A stretch of DNA of 64,000 nt from Apiosordaria backusii (Eukaryota; Ascomycota; Sordariomycetes; Sordariales; Lasiosphaeriaceae), in the NCBI GenBank assembly GCA_030549205.1, contig JAUKTV010000006.1:2560501-2624500 (forward strand). The letters are read 5' to 3'. The notes beneath the pieces were generated by a model. That model saw only the letters and a program-made list of their open reading frames with translations. It made no database searches and was not told the origin of the DNA. Below, one piece after another: positions 11,771 to 22,275 of the stretch. Position numbers and translations under genes: made by a program. Positions within the stretch are counted from its first letter, which is position 1, and every line of letters begins with the position of its first letter.

Positions 11771-12387
11771 CAGGTAATAAGGCGAAGGCGTTTACGCCGC
11801 CGATTCCTATACTGCTATTATTAAGTACCGGTACTATTAAAAGTAACCCAACACTTACCTTAAATTAAAATAGACTTAGCCTTATTTAGCGAATTGAGGC
11901 GCACCCTCGTCCAACCGCGGTTATCTTCAGCCGCGTCATCGAGGGCTTGCAGATAGCTCGCGGGCGGCTGGAGGGTCAGTTGCGGGACCTGGCTTGGCAA
12001 AGGGGTCGTCTGAACACGGAGGGGGGAGTTTGAGTTGGAGACATAAGTTGATCAGATGGGTATGAGATGTTTTGATCTGTTTGGAGTTTGGTCCTTCGGA
12101 TTAAAGAGTGTATGGTACGTTGTTGGAAGTATAGTGTGGCTTTGTATGAGTTTGGAGAGCGTTGGGTTCTTGTACGGATGTGAAGGGTGAGGATTTGGTC
12201 ATTGTACGATTTGAGTGTAGAGTGTAAGGGGTCTGGGAAAGTCATGGAATGTGTTTAAATCTTTGTTGTTTGTTTGAAAGAACAAGGTAGAAAGATAGGC
12301 CTGGCAGAAGACATCCCCACCTAATTATTGATAATTACATGTACATCTCTGCTCTTTTACAAAAGAAAGCGCCTCAATATACATCAC
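11771..12387. other. Intergenic stretch with a short AT-rich dip
   Basis: Holds an AT-rich patch at 11.77-11.89 kb that breaks the MDR fragment, a 100-base GC-rich remnant after it, and then unremarkable sequence. The 89-residue frame at 11976-12245 (minus) has no family feature and I do not support it. Confidence 0.5.
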
Positions 12388-12862
12388 TCACATACCCCCA
12401 TCCCCCTTCAGTTCCTCCAACCACTCCTCCCCTTCTATCTCCCCTCCCCATCCAGACTTCTCAGCCAAGGTCCTTCTCCAACCCTCGCCTGAACTCCTCC
12501 CCTACCTAGCCGCACTTGCACAAGTAAACAACCCCCTTGGAAGTTGGAAAGGCAGGGTAGTAGGGCGAACAAGACAGGAGATCTCATCCTCTACTTTGCG
12601 AGAGGAGAGGTAGGACAAGTGCCGTGGCCGCTGAGGGCTGGGGACTGGAAGAGGTCAAAGGTTATGCTTACTTTGAGACCTGATTAGAAGTTGCCAGAAG
12701 AGAGAGAAAGAGGGAGGAGGAGATGCTATAGATCCTTGGGGCCAGGGGCGGGAGGAGATGATGAATACCCCGAACGGCAATGACAGTGTGGGGAGGGTGG
12801 CCAGGACGTCCAGGACCGAGTGCCGGTTGGTGAGCAGGTGCTCATAGGTGGCGTCCTGGGGC
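12388..12862 (-). pseudogene. Remnant of an unrecognised minus-strand gene
   Basis: Two coding-looking pieces lie in the same direction. One begins with an ATG at about 12862 (MPQDATYEHLLTNRHS...). The other ends at a TGA at 12388-12390 and reads SGEGWRRTLAEKSGWGG, then EEWLEEL. I cannot join them with clean introns, and the middle is not clearly coding. It would be divergent from the oxygenase remnant at 13043. It could also be a short real gene with introns I failed to place. Confidence 0.3.
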
Positions 12863-13042
12863 ATTTCGACAAGCTGGGCTCTTTCTGGGGATTGATGGCA
12901 GCAGCGAGCTCAACGCTGCAGTGAAAGGAAGTGCTCCACGGCCATGGGCTAAGAAGGGAGGAAATCCTTCACCGATTTCCCATGGGCTCACCGTGCTGCC
13001 CCACCTCAACAATTCCCTGTGAAATCAATCACCGTCATCGAC

Positions 13043-13587
13043 ATGGCTTCTGACCTCCTCCTCCCCCTCATCGACCTTGCCCCTTACCTCTCCCTCGACG
13101 CGACCCCCTCCTCTAAAGCAACCATGGTGGCCCAAGTCCGCGCCGCCGTAGCAGAGTTCGGTTTCTTCCCAGTCATCAACCATGGCATTCCCCTTGCCTC
13201 CCAGCACGCCCTGATCGAGATCATCCGCACCCTGATGAAAATCCTCAAAGAAGAGAAACTTGTCATGTCCTTCCTCAAGAGTCCCTGCCGTCGCGGGTAC
13301 GAAGGATCAGGCGACACCTTTCGCACTGGCGACAAGATGCACGACGCCAAAGAGGTGCGTATCTTCCCTTCCTCGTCTTTTTTTCCACAACGCTTGTTGA
13401 CTGACGCTGTGCTTGTCAAAAAAAGCATTCTACATTGGCTGCCCCTCCGACACGATCGATCTCCCGGTTTCCACGGCCCCAACATCTGGCCTTCCCCGTT
13501 CCTCCTTCTCGAACCAAGTTTCGCGACCGGTCTGGTCCTACTTCCAATCCACCAACGCCATCGGCCGCGAGATCCGGCTGTTGCTCA
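13043..13587 (+). pseudogene. Broken 2-oxoglutarate/Fe(II) oxygenase (isopenicillin N synthase-like)
   Basis: Exon 1 (13043-13354) encodes a normal DIOX_N-type start: LPLIDLAPYLS, VRAAVAEFGFFPVINHGIP, and RRGYEGSGDTF. A plausible intron (13355-13425) leads to sequence that must change frame twice: AFYIGCPSDTIDLP in one frame, HGPNIWP in a second, and a WSYFQSTNAIGREIRLL piece in a third, which then stops at about 13587. The downstream double-stranded beta-helix with the iron-binding HxD...H motif is not found in 13588-13995, so the enzyme cannot be active. Members of this family are often tailoring enzymes in secondary-metabolite clusters. Confidence 0.65.
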
Positions 13588-13995
13588 TTTAAGGTATCGG
13601 CTACCCGGGTGATCTCCTTTCTCAGTGCACGAAGAAACCAGTCGGATGATTCGCTATCCCCCTTCTCTTCCACACTCCCAAGACAGTTCGGAGTTGGCGC
13701 CCAGACCGATTTTGGGGGCGTAAACGACTTCCCGTCTTGTGTTCGCCAAGCAGCCCTGCCACAGCGACGCGCCGTTCAGGGATCCTAGTGTCCGCAGCGG
13801 AAATAACGAACCCCAGTCCGATCTTGAACAATTGACATGGGGTTTTGCAACGGATCAATGGAACACAATCGCATGGTGTCTTCTTCCACACCCCCCCCCC
13901 CGTGTAGCATACTAGTGTACAGGTGAGCAAACATCTGGTTCAAATTGTTTATGCATCTAACGATGACTCATCCCTTGGCTGAACAGGCCGCTGGT

Positions 13996-14764
13996 TTACC
14001 CCAACGTGATAGAAGCGCTACCAGCACTCCCAGGCCCCCTGGTAGCCGTGTAGCCTTCAACCGCCATCACCACATAATCATGACGGCCCAGCCTCATCCC
14101 TCGCTTGGCCCACTCGTCGAAATGCTTTTGCGTCGTTACCGTCCCGCCCACCCGCTTTTCTGAGCGTACCGACCAGTATTGCTGGAATGTTCTCGTGCCC
14201 TCAATGGAAGGCTTGTTCACACGAGTGCTCGTGAACACCTCAAAGGTCCCCTCGTCTATGGTGAAGTTTCCTTTGGAGGTCCTGTCGAGAGGTTAGCTGG
14301 GACAGGATACCATCCGTGGACAAGGACAATCATGACGTACCAAGGCTCGTTGGGAGCCAGTTCAGCATACGATTCGAGAATGTAATACTCGATCAAGGGA
14401 TTTCGAGTCCAGCCGTACACCGCGAGATATCCAGGGCCGGTGGCGTTATACGTTCCGCTATATTTAATAGTCCTACAACATTTGGATCAGAGAAGATATC
14501 ACCGATGTAGCAACAAGCAAACGCTCACCTGGCACCGCCGCCACTCCAACCCTTGCCGCAGACGAAGCCGCCTTTGCTGTTCCAGTTCGCCGAGAAGGAT
14601 CCTCCCTGACCGTTGGAGCATCTAATGTTACTGCCTCCTTCGGACCAGTTTTGGAAGTAGTAGCCTTGGCGTTCTTGGATGGCTTTGTCAGATTCCGGGC
14701 GAGGGGCGCCAAAGGCCCCTTTAAGGGCAGCAGCGCTCAGAAGAAGAGAAAAGATCTGAACCAT
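13996..14764 (-). CDS. GH11 endo-1,4-beta-xylanase
   Basis: Three exons (14764-14529, 14472-14341, 14281-13996) with introns of 56 and 59 bp join in phase 2 to give 217 residues, the usual GH11 length. A signal peptide (MVQIFSLLLSAAALKGAFG) is followed by a short propeptide and the jelly-roll. The nucleophile lies in YGWTRNPLIEYYI (Glu107) and the acid/base in VVMAVEGY (Glu198), just before the family's GSASITL end. The start was chosen at the signal peptide; an in-frame ATG further upstream (14833) lies before the TATA box and is unlikely to be used. It is secreted and cuts xylan chains internally. The flanking genes are broken, but this one is intact. Confidence 0.93.
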
Positions 14765-14837
14765 TTTGTTTCGATGTAATTGATCCAGGAGCCATGAAGA
14801 AAAGGGCGTTGTCCTGGTCGCACAACCTGACACTTGC

Positions 14838-14844
14838 TTTTATA
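14838..14844 (-). promoter_or_regulatory. TATA box of the xylanase gene
   Basis: TATAAAA on the minus strand about 75 bases upstream of the xylanase ATG, supporting the start at 14764 over the upstream in-frame ATG. Confidence 0.6.
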
Positions 14845-15051
14845 CCAACAACCGTCGTTCTCGACAAAGCAGCTGCCTTGAGGCATCAATACTTCTGCCG
14901 AAGATCATCACAGCCAGGAAATTATGGAATACTACAACACCTGAGGTCCATGCGACAACATCAGCACTGACTGGAATCCCGTCGTCCGAGTCCAACATTA
15001 ACAACAAGCTTCCCGGAACAGGGTTCCGCTGTACGACGTTGCAGGCTGCTG

Positions 15052-15058
15052 TTTAGCC
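15052..15058 (-). promoter_or_regulatory. Possible XlnR/XYR1 site
   Basis: GGCTAAA on the minus strand, about 290 bases upstream of the xylanase start. The known binding core of the xylanase activator XlnR/XYR1 is GGCTAAA or GGCTAR. A single match of seven bases is weak evidence on its own. The rest of 14845-15300 shows no gene. Confidence 0.35.
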
Positions 15059-15304
15059 TGAAGACCACTGACTTTTGATGAGCTTTATCACACCTCTGAA
15101 GGCGGCATTTGAGCTGTGCTCAGCCACTTGCGGAAATATCTGGGGTATAACATCTTAACTGCCGGCACGCCTCCATATGAGGAGCAATATCGAACAGTCC
15201 GGGGTACATATATTGGGCGCGGACAAAACCGCTTTGTTGAAAATTCTCCGACCGCCGCTTCTCTGAGAGGTTATTTCCGTCTGTGACCAACACCTACCTA
15301 TGTA

Positions 15305-16037
15305 TGGTGCGCTTCTGCCTTGGATATTGGCCGTGTGGCTGGTCTTGGATACGTTGAGACATCCGGCCAAGCTGTGATGCACTAGCTGAGGCGCTTCGGC
15401 CTCATGGCTATTTCCTAGTCTGAGTTCTATCAGATGTTTGCAGAGGCAGGCCATCCGGGCAGGCTACCCTAAGCCCGAAGACAAGGGCGACATCCCGGAT
15501 GCTGCAGTCACCACGGGTATTCGTACCATTCGTGACGACGAGGATATCCAAGGCCCATGGTTTTCAACTCCTCGTTTCTCCCACTGTATTGCCGAGGCCA
15601 AAGGCGCACAACCAGAGGACCACGATGAGAACAAGAAGGCCTCTCTCCCTGTTACGGTGCAGCTGGCAGGTGCTTCCAGTAAAGATGAGGCTCTTGGAAT
15701 TCTTCAAGATAAGCAACATGCCCCATATCCCAGCCAGAATTGTCACGAACCACTTGAATGCAGAATGCTCCTCCTCCAAGCTTCGTGTTATCCTGCAGAT
15801 CTCCGACCCGACCATTGACCCCGAGGCTCCTCTCTCGAACTTGGCGTAGACTCCGTGGTTGCTGTCGAGGTCCGCTCTCCGTTCCTCAAGAGCTTAAGGT
15901 CGACATTCCGATTCTCAACGTCGTCGGTGGCGCTTCAGTTGCTGAGCCGTGTCAGCGTGCTTTGGATAAGGTTCAAGAGAAAATGTTGTCAGGTCTCGGC
16001 AAGGGCGGTTCAGGGTCCAAAACACCCAAGAAGACCT
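15305..16037 (+). pseudogene. 3' end of a reducing polyketide synthase (KR tail and ACP), broken
   Basis: Pieces in several frames follow the order seen after the ketoreductase of fungal reducing PKSs. They are ALDIGRVAGLGYVETSGQAV, LRRFG, EFYQMFAEA, then AGYPKPEDKGDIP, GPWFSTPRFSHCIAEA, and QLAGASSKDEALGIL. After these comes an acyl-carrier tail, SVVAVEVRSPFLK, ELKVDIPILNVVGGASVAE, and LDKVQEKMLSGL, stopping at 16037. The Ser of the GVDS phosphopantetheine site lies at a frame break. Stops and at least three frame changes separate the pieces, and no upstream KS, AT or DH sequence is present. A Pro/Ala/Lys-rich stretch after the stop (to about 16290) resembles a post-ACP linker. Confidence 0.7.
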
Positions 16038-16314
16038 AGCAGAAGGCAGAACCTAAGCCGCAGGCCAAATCGGAACCGAAGGTTCAATCGGCCGCGACCT
16101 CAGACTGAGTATGACTTAACCGCACCGAGTATGGTGACTCCTGCCGATGCCACCACAGCCCCGGGATCATCCACCCAATTGTCTTCCCGTTCCGCCCCGC
16201 CCGAGAATCTAGCCACCGATGCCGCCAAGCAGGCCGCAGTGGCCACCCCTCCTGCTCCTCTGAAAATGCCTCAAGAGCGAGCAAATATAATTCGGTCAGC
16301 GATCTCTATATTCA

Positions 16315-16617
16315 TAGTCACCGACTGTTACGACTGACTCTCAATTCGCGTACAGCGTCCCGGGCAACCTCTTGCTCTACTGTGCGGATAGAGCTAACTG
16401 ATCAGGCATTGCAACTGATCCCCATAGAAGACGACCCGGCAACTCCGCCATTGAACGCAGCCGCGCGTGCCTGTCTCCCATGGCTATGCCACAGGTCGAA
16501 CAGTGCTTTTGCGCAGTGGCACCCAAGTGGGCGATCTTAGTCACCGGCTGTCACGGCTAACACTCAATTCACCAGCAGGATCCCGAGCAACCTCTTGCTC
16601 TAATGTATGGAGAGAGC
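16315..16617 (+). repeat. Diverged 80-bp direct repeat
   Basis: 16315-16394 and 16538-16617 are similar in the same order: AGTCACCG.CTGT.ACG, then CTCAATTC, then CAACCTCTTGCTCTA and a GGA.AGAGC end. The repeats lie just downstream of the PKS remnant. They could be fragments of a small repeat or a local duplication. Confidence 0.6.
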
Positions 16618-16833
16618 CGGGGCGCATTAAGGGAAGTCGAGGGAGCCGATAAATATAACCGTGCTTGATTGTACCACGAAGGTCTCTCTTTTCTTGAACT
16701 GATGTGATGATTGTGCGCCACCATGCCTATGCAGTTTGCCGCCCTGAAAATAGCCAAGACCGGTCAGACGCCAACTCACCCAACCCACGGTGTCACGTCC
16801 TACACGTCGCCACATTTGACTGAGACCACCTAA

Positions 16834-17522
16834 TTGCAGATAGCAACATTATGGGACTCTGCATTAGATCTGCCTTTCAAAGCCCCGGCCGTGCATGCAA
16901 TTGTCCTAGCCCTCGGCCTTGTTGGTGGCCGCCCTGGTGACGCTGCCTATTCCGAGTTCAATGGTATTACCAAGATGCCTCCACCCACCAAAAGAACTCC
17001 TCAAACTGGCCGCCCCGAGACAAACCCCGATTCATTACGTCTCCACCATTGGTGTTCTGCCAGGTGGATTGTAGAAGGAGACGTCGGCAAACTATCATTT
17101 ACCGCCGGCGGACGGGTCAAACGGGTACGTGGCCACAAGATGGGCGAGCGAACAAGTGTTGGAGAGGTCATGCCTACTGGTGAAGGTTATTCGATTCTTG
17201 CCTGCATCGGCAGAGAAGACAGATGCGGAGGGGAAGAAAGCGGTATTGAAGGAGTTCCTCAACTTGGTCGACTTGTCAGGCAAGATCCCTGATTTCGGAG
17301 GGTGGGAGAGGATGATTAATTTGATCAAGGTGGTTGAGGTCGTGGGGGTGTTTATCAGGGGAGGTTGTTCCTTCGCACAGCAGCGAGGCTGGAGCAAGGT
17401 TCAGGCATTATCAGAGCTTGGTTGGGGTGACGGTTGAGGAGTTGAGGGGCTATATAGTGGCAAATATTATTAGACAGAGGACGAACTTTGAGACGATGGT
17501 GGGCTTGGGTGGATTGGGTTAA
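16834..17522 (+). other. Coding-looking but unrecognised segment
   Basis: Several overlapping open frames (16834-17292; 17129-17437) have near-normal GC and some long clean runs, such as GKKAVLKEFLNLVDLSGKIPDFGGWERM. I recognise no family and could not define introns that make one frame. It may be another part of the decayed cluster or a small lineage-specific gene. From 17523 to 18819 I see no gene, only unremarkable sequence. Confidence 0.2.
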
Positions 17523-18824
17523 TCAAGAGGTTGTTGGGCTTTGAGTATTTCTTTTTGGGTCAGGATTCGACAGTTGCGAGGGAGGGGAACTGGTTCGAGT
17601 TGACGAGATAGACGTAGGAGGCTGGATTATTTCTTTTGTCAGTGTATTTTCGGCGTTTCACGGTCATAATTATGGATAGATGCTTTTGATTTGTTTACTT
17701 TATACCTAGTATGATTGACGTTAATGATAAAGTTTTATTTCTGTTGATAAAGTATTTTGGACAAGATTTCAGAGGTGGCAGCCACACATAAACCACATGC
17801 CGTGGCTCAAGGAAGACCCCCAGTCAGGTAGGTACGCATGACAGCTCCTGGCTGTTGGAGTTGCAGAGCTGGCTTTAATACCGTATCGGTCGGCTGAGTG
17901 TAAACGGGGTTCAGTGATGTGATGATAAAACCTCCCATCTATGTAGGCGCTCCTGCCCGGAGACGGTAGCGCAAGGAGGGACCTAGGTAGCCAGTTGGTG
18001 TTGCTAATAAATGCCAACCACGACGACGAGACTTTCAATCCTACCTTTTCCAAAAGCCCAAGTAATATTACACTGTATACCTATCTCCCCATATGCGCAA
18101 GGCCGGACAATTCCAATGCACAAACTTGAATGCTGTTGTTTGGTGAGAACCTCCATCTTCCTCGCACCATTGCAGGAAATGTAGGCAAATCAAATCTGGG
18201 TGCCCAGGGGGATAGGGGCTTGAAGTGCTTCATACCTATGTGTGGTTTCCAGAACACCTGACATCGAAATTCGAAGCTGCTTGGTTGGCCAAGTGGTAAG
18301 GACCTATAAAGAAGATCCGGGCTGCAAGATCGCCAGGCTGACAATAAGTTCTGCGTTTGAATCAGCTTTTTGTGTCTCTTTTTTGTTTTTTTTTCAACGT
18401 GCTCCCACTTACCCACAGCCAAAAACCTCGATCTTTTAAATTTTCTGTAGCAAGCTGTGCAATAACGGCTCAAGGCAGGGAGTTAGCAGGCAGGAAAGGT
18501 TCCAGCCACAGTTTTTGCCTTGAGTTCACTAATGACATCACTCTTTACATGGTATTCATCTGAGAATTGGGCAATTAACTTGCAAAAAGGTTCCTTTCCG
18601 TTTCATGGGCGCGCAGTTTATCGTACTGTGGTTTGTCAAATTTTCGAGCCCTTGAATTTTCGAGATGTAACCTTGAAGCCGGGGGTCATGGGGTCTTGGC
18701 CTTGGAGTAAGTAGGTTAGGTTGTTAGATGTCGATGTCGATGCTCCAGGCCGGTGATTCTTTTCGCATGCACAGCCCATCACGGAAAGCGAACCTGCTTC
18801 CTTGCAGGCGTCAACGGCTTGGCG

Positions 18825-18990
18825 TGCTAAAGAATAGGGTTATGGCCCCATAACAGCGATGTATTGGTACCTGGGTCTTAGGGGTATTTAAAGATGTTAG
18901 GAGGTTACTAAGTATATATTCAGCCATTATCTTATCTATATTAAGTACTTTTTAATTAATAATTAAGCCTTATAATTATATCTTTTAATA
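18825..18990 (+). repeat. 5' LTR of the copia element
   Basis: 166 bases starting TGCTAAAG. Its outer (left) part is still GC-balanced, and mutation becomes denser toward the interior of the element. The final CA has become TA. Confidence 0.88.
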
Positions 18991-21900
18991 GATTATAAAC
19001 TTAAAAGCTTCTTTATTATAATACCTATTTAATTAATAACTAATTAATATTAAATATAAATTTTAAACCTTAACTATAGGCTAACTTAATAACCAAAACG
19101 CCGATTTTAAGAGTTAAATAAAGTTAAGATAATTAATTATCGCTTTTTTACCCTTTTTTAATAAAATAACTAATTTCTTTTAATTTTTTTAATTTTACAA
19201 CCTTAAATATAAAACCTTAATTTCCTTTTTTAAATGCTATATTTGTTAACGTTTTTAATAGTAAATTCTATAATTTTAACTTTAAGGATTTAAATATATT
19301 ATAATTTTAATTAATTAACTATAATATTATACTTATTGTTATTAACTTTAATTTATTAAAACTTTTAAAAATTAATAATAAGTTATTAAACCCTTAGCCT
19401 TAATAAAAGCCTTAAGCTCTTTTATTATTAAAATATAGTAAGTATATTATCTGGCCCTTTATCAATATTAAATTTAAAGCATTAAATTAGATCTACTATT
19501 TTTATATATTTAAAGATATTAAGGAATAAAATAAAGCTTTATAAAAGCATAAGGTTATTAATAATATATTTAATATTAATGATTTTAATAATAGATTTTA
19601 TTAAAATAAAGTAATTAATATAATTAATATCTTTATAATAAGTATTAATGTATTAACAGCTTTATTATTAATATTTAATTAAATTAATAATATATTTAAG
19701 TAGAAAATTATACCGGCTTTTTTAAAAATATATAATAGTAATTGATAACTATATTATAAACTATTTACTTTTATATTATTAATTATAATTTAATAATATT
19801 TATAAGTTAATTATTTTAATTTAAATTAATATTCTTAACGTTTAAAAATAATATTTTAATATTTAATATAAAATATAAGTAATTTTAAGTTAAGAGGAAA
19901 GGACTAATTTTAAGTTAATATAATTTACGTTTTAATTAAAATCAATTTTTTATATCGATTTACCTATTTTATAATTATATAATAGGAACTATAGGCCGTT
20001 TTATCTAATATAACTATATATACTATTATTTAAAATATACCTAATATAACTATCTTTATTATATTTAGTATAAATAAACCTAGCTTACTTAATACTAACG
20101 CCAATATAAACTTATTTAATATCCCGATATTAATAAACTTACTTAAAATAACCCTTTAATTATATAATATTAATAAATTACTTAAACTATTTAATTAAGA
20201 TAATTATATTAAGTAAAAATATAAGTTAAAGGGATATTTTTTAATAATTAATTTAAATCCTTTAATAAATTAATAAGTTATTAAAGAAAATATTTTAATA
20301 ATCTATATAGTAAAATAAGCTTATTATTAAATTAAAGTTATAATATTTATTATAATAATTTTATTATATAATTTAAAATAAGCTTATAGTTTTATTAAGA
20401 TTATTATAAAGTTATTTTAATAAGTAAGATAGGACTTTTAAAATAAAGGGATTAAATAATTGTAAGTTCTATATTAAATATTAAATAACTTTAAGTTAAA
20501 GGATAATAAAGTTAAGAAGGTAAAATATAAATTAATATAAGTATAGGAGGAATTAATTTATATTAGACTTTAATATAAATAATTAAAGAATACTTTAATT
20601 ATTTAATTTTTAAAGGCTTTAAATTTAAGCTTTAATATTTAAAAAATAAATTAATAGGTTATTTATAGGAAAGAAATAATAAGGTTAGATAATATTTATA
20701 ATAATATTAAAATAAAAAAGAAATAAAAAAGGAAGGTAATAAGTAAGGTTTTATTAAACTTTATAATACTTTTTACTTTAAAGTTGATTAATAAATTAAA
20801 AAGAAAAAGGGGTTTTATTTTAATATTATTAAAGGATAGGAAGTATATTATAATAAAGGTATTATATTATAGGGTTTATAAGAAACTATATTATATAGAA
20901 GAAGATTATTAGAAGGTTTATTTAGAAAAGAAAAATAAAAAGAAAAGTTTAATTAAAAAAAGAAGTAAATTAAAAGAAAAATCTAACTTTACTTTAATTA
21001 TTATTAATATTAACTTTACTTTTATATAAAGTTTAAAACCTTAAATAGCTATTAACTTTAATATAGTTTTTATAACCTTTTAATTAATAAGAAAAACTCT
21101 TAAATTATAGTATATTATACCTTTTAAAAGTTTTAAGTTTTTAATTTTAATTATATATAGTATATATTTTTTAATTATAATAAGTTTTTTATTATTTAAC
21201 TTTATTTAAGTTTTATTAAAAGGATTTAAAGGGTTTAGGTATTTATATTAGGTATTGGGATTATTAAAAAGATATATTATAATAATAATATTACTATTAT
21301 TATTTTTTTTAAAAATATCCTTTTTATATTTACTTTAAGTATAAACCTTTTTTTTATTACTTAACTATTTAATAATAGTATTATAATTATTATGTTAAAT
21401 AAAAATAGGCTATTAATAGAAAAAGGGGGAGTTATAATATAAAGTAAGTATTAAAGTAATTTATTTATATTTTACTATACTTAAATATTTATTTAAATAT
21501 TAATTAATTATATTATATAATTGAATATAAAGTTATAGTATAAATAAATAGGGTATTTTAATTTTAAATAGTTAATTAAATTTAAGGAAATAATTATAAG
21601 TATAGAGAAATTATAAAGGTATTATGCTTATAAAATTTATATTATAGGAAAATTAAAGTAAAGATTATATAAAGGTAAATTATATATAAGGAAGTATATT
21701 AATAATATTATTTATTATAATATTAAAGGATTATTTTTAATTTAAAGGTATAATAGAAGTTACTATTAAATTACTTTAATAAATAGATTTAATAAATTTA
21801 ACGGTATTTACTTAATTTAATAATAAGCGAAAGTTTAAAAATTTATTATAGCCTTTATTAATATATTAAGAAAGTAAGAACCTTAATAATAAAAATACTA

Positions 21901-22185
21901 TTTAATTTATTTCGACCGCATTTAAGAATTTACAATTAAGGAAATAGTTAATCAAGCTTTTAAAAACGGTATTTATTTAAAAGTCTTTACTATTAAATAG
22001 TATAAATTTAATAGCTTAATTAAATAAATAAACAGTTACTTTTAAAATATAATTAATACTTACTTAATAAGATTAAAAATTTTTAAAAAATATTAACTTA
22101 AAGTATTTTAAATAGTAATCTATATTAAAAATCGTAATCCTATTATAGCTTATAATAAAACTTTATTTAAATTAATTTATAATTA

Positions 22186-22232
22186 ACGTATATTATAAGC
22201 GAGTGACCCATATAAGCGAGTGACCCACTTCC
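22186..22232 (+). repeat. Left terminal inverted repeat of the pogo-type element
   Basis: 47 bases starting ACGTATATTATAAGCG, a perfect match to the right end. It contains two direct copies of the 17-base word TATAAGCGAGTGACCCA (22194-22210 and 22211-22227), probably transposase binding sites. Confidence 0.92.
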
Positions 22233-22275
22233 CACCACACCGTAACAAACTATCCTCAATTATACCGCAACAACA

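Noticed and set aside
18278..18370. tRNA-like start (GGCCAAGTGGTAAGG) with a TTTGAATC word downstream
   Set aside because: The T stem does not pair and the anticodon arm cannot be placed; only the D-loop word is tRNA-like.
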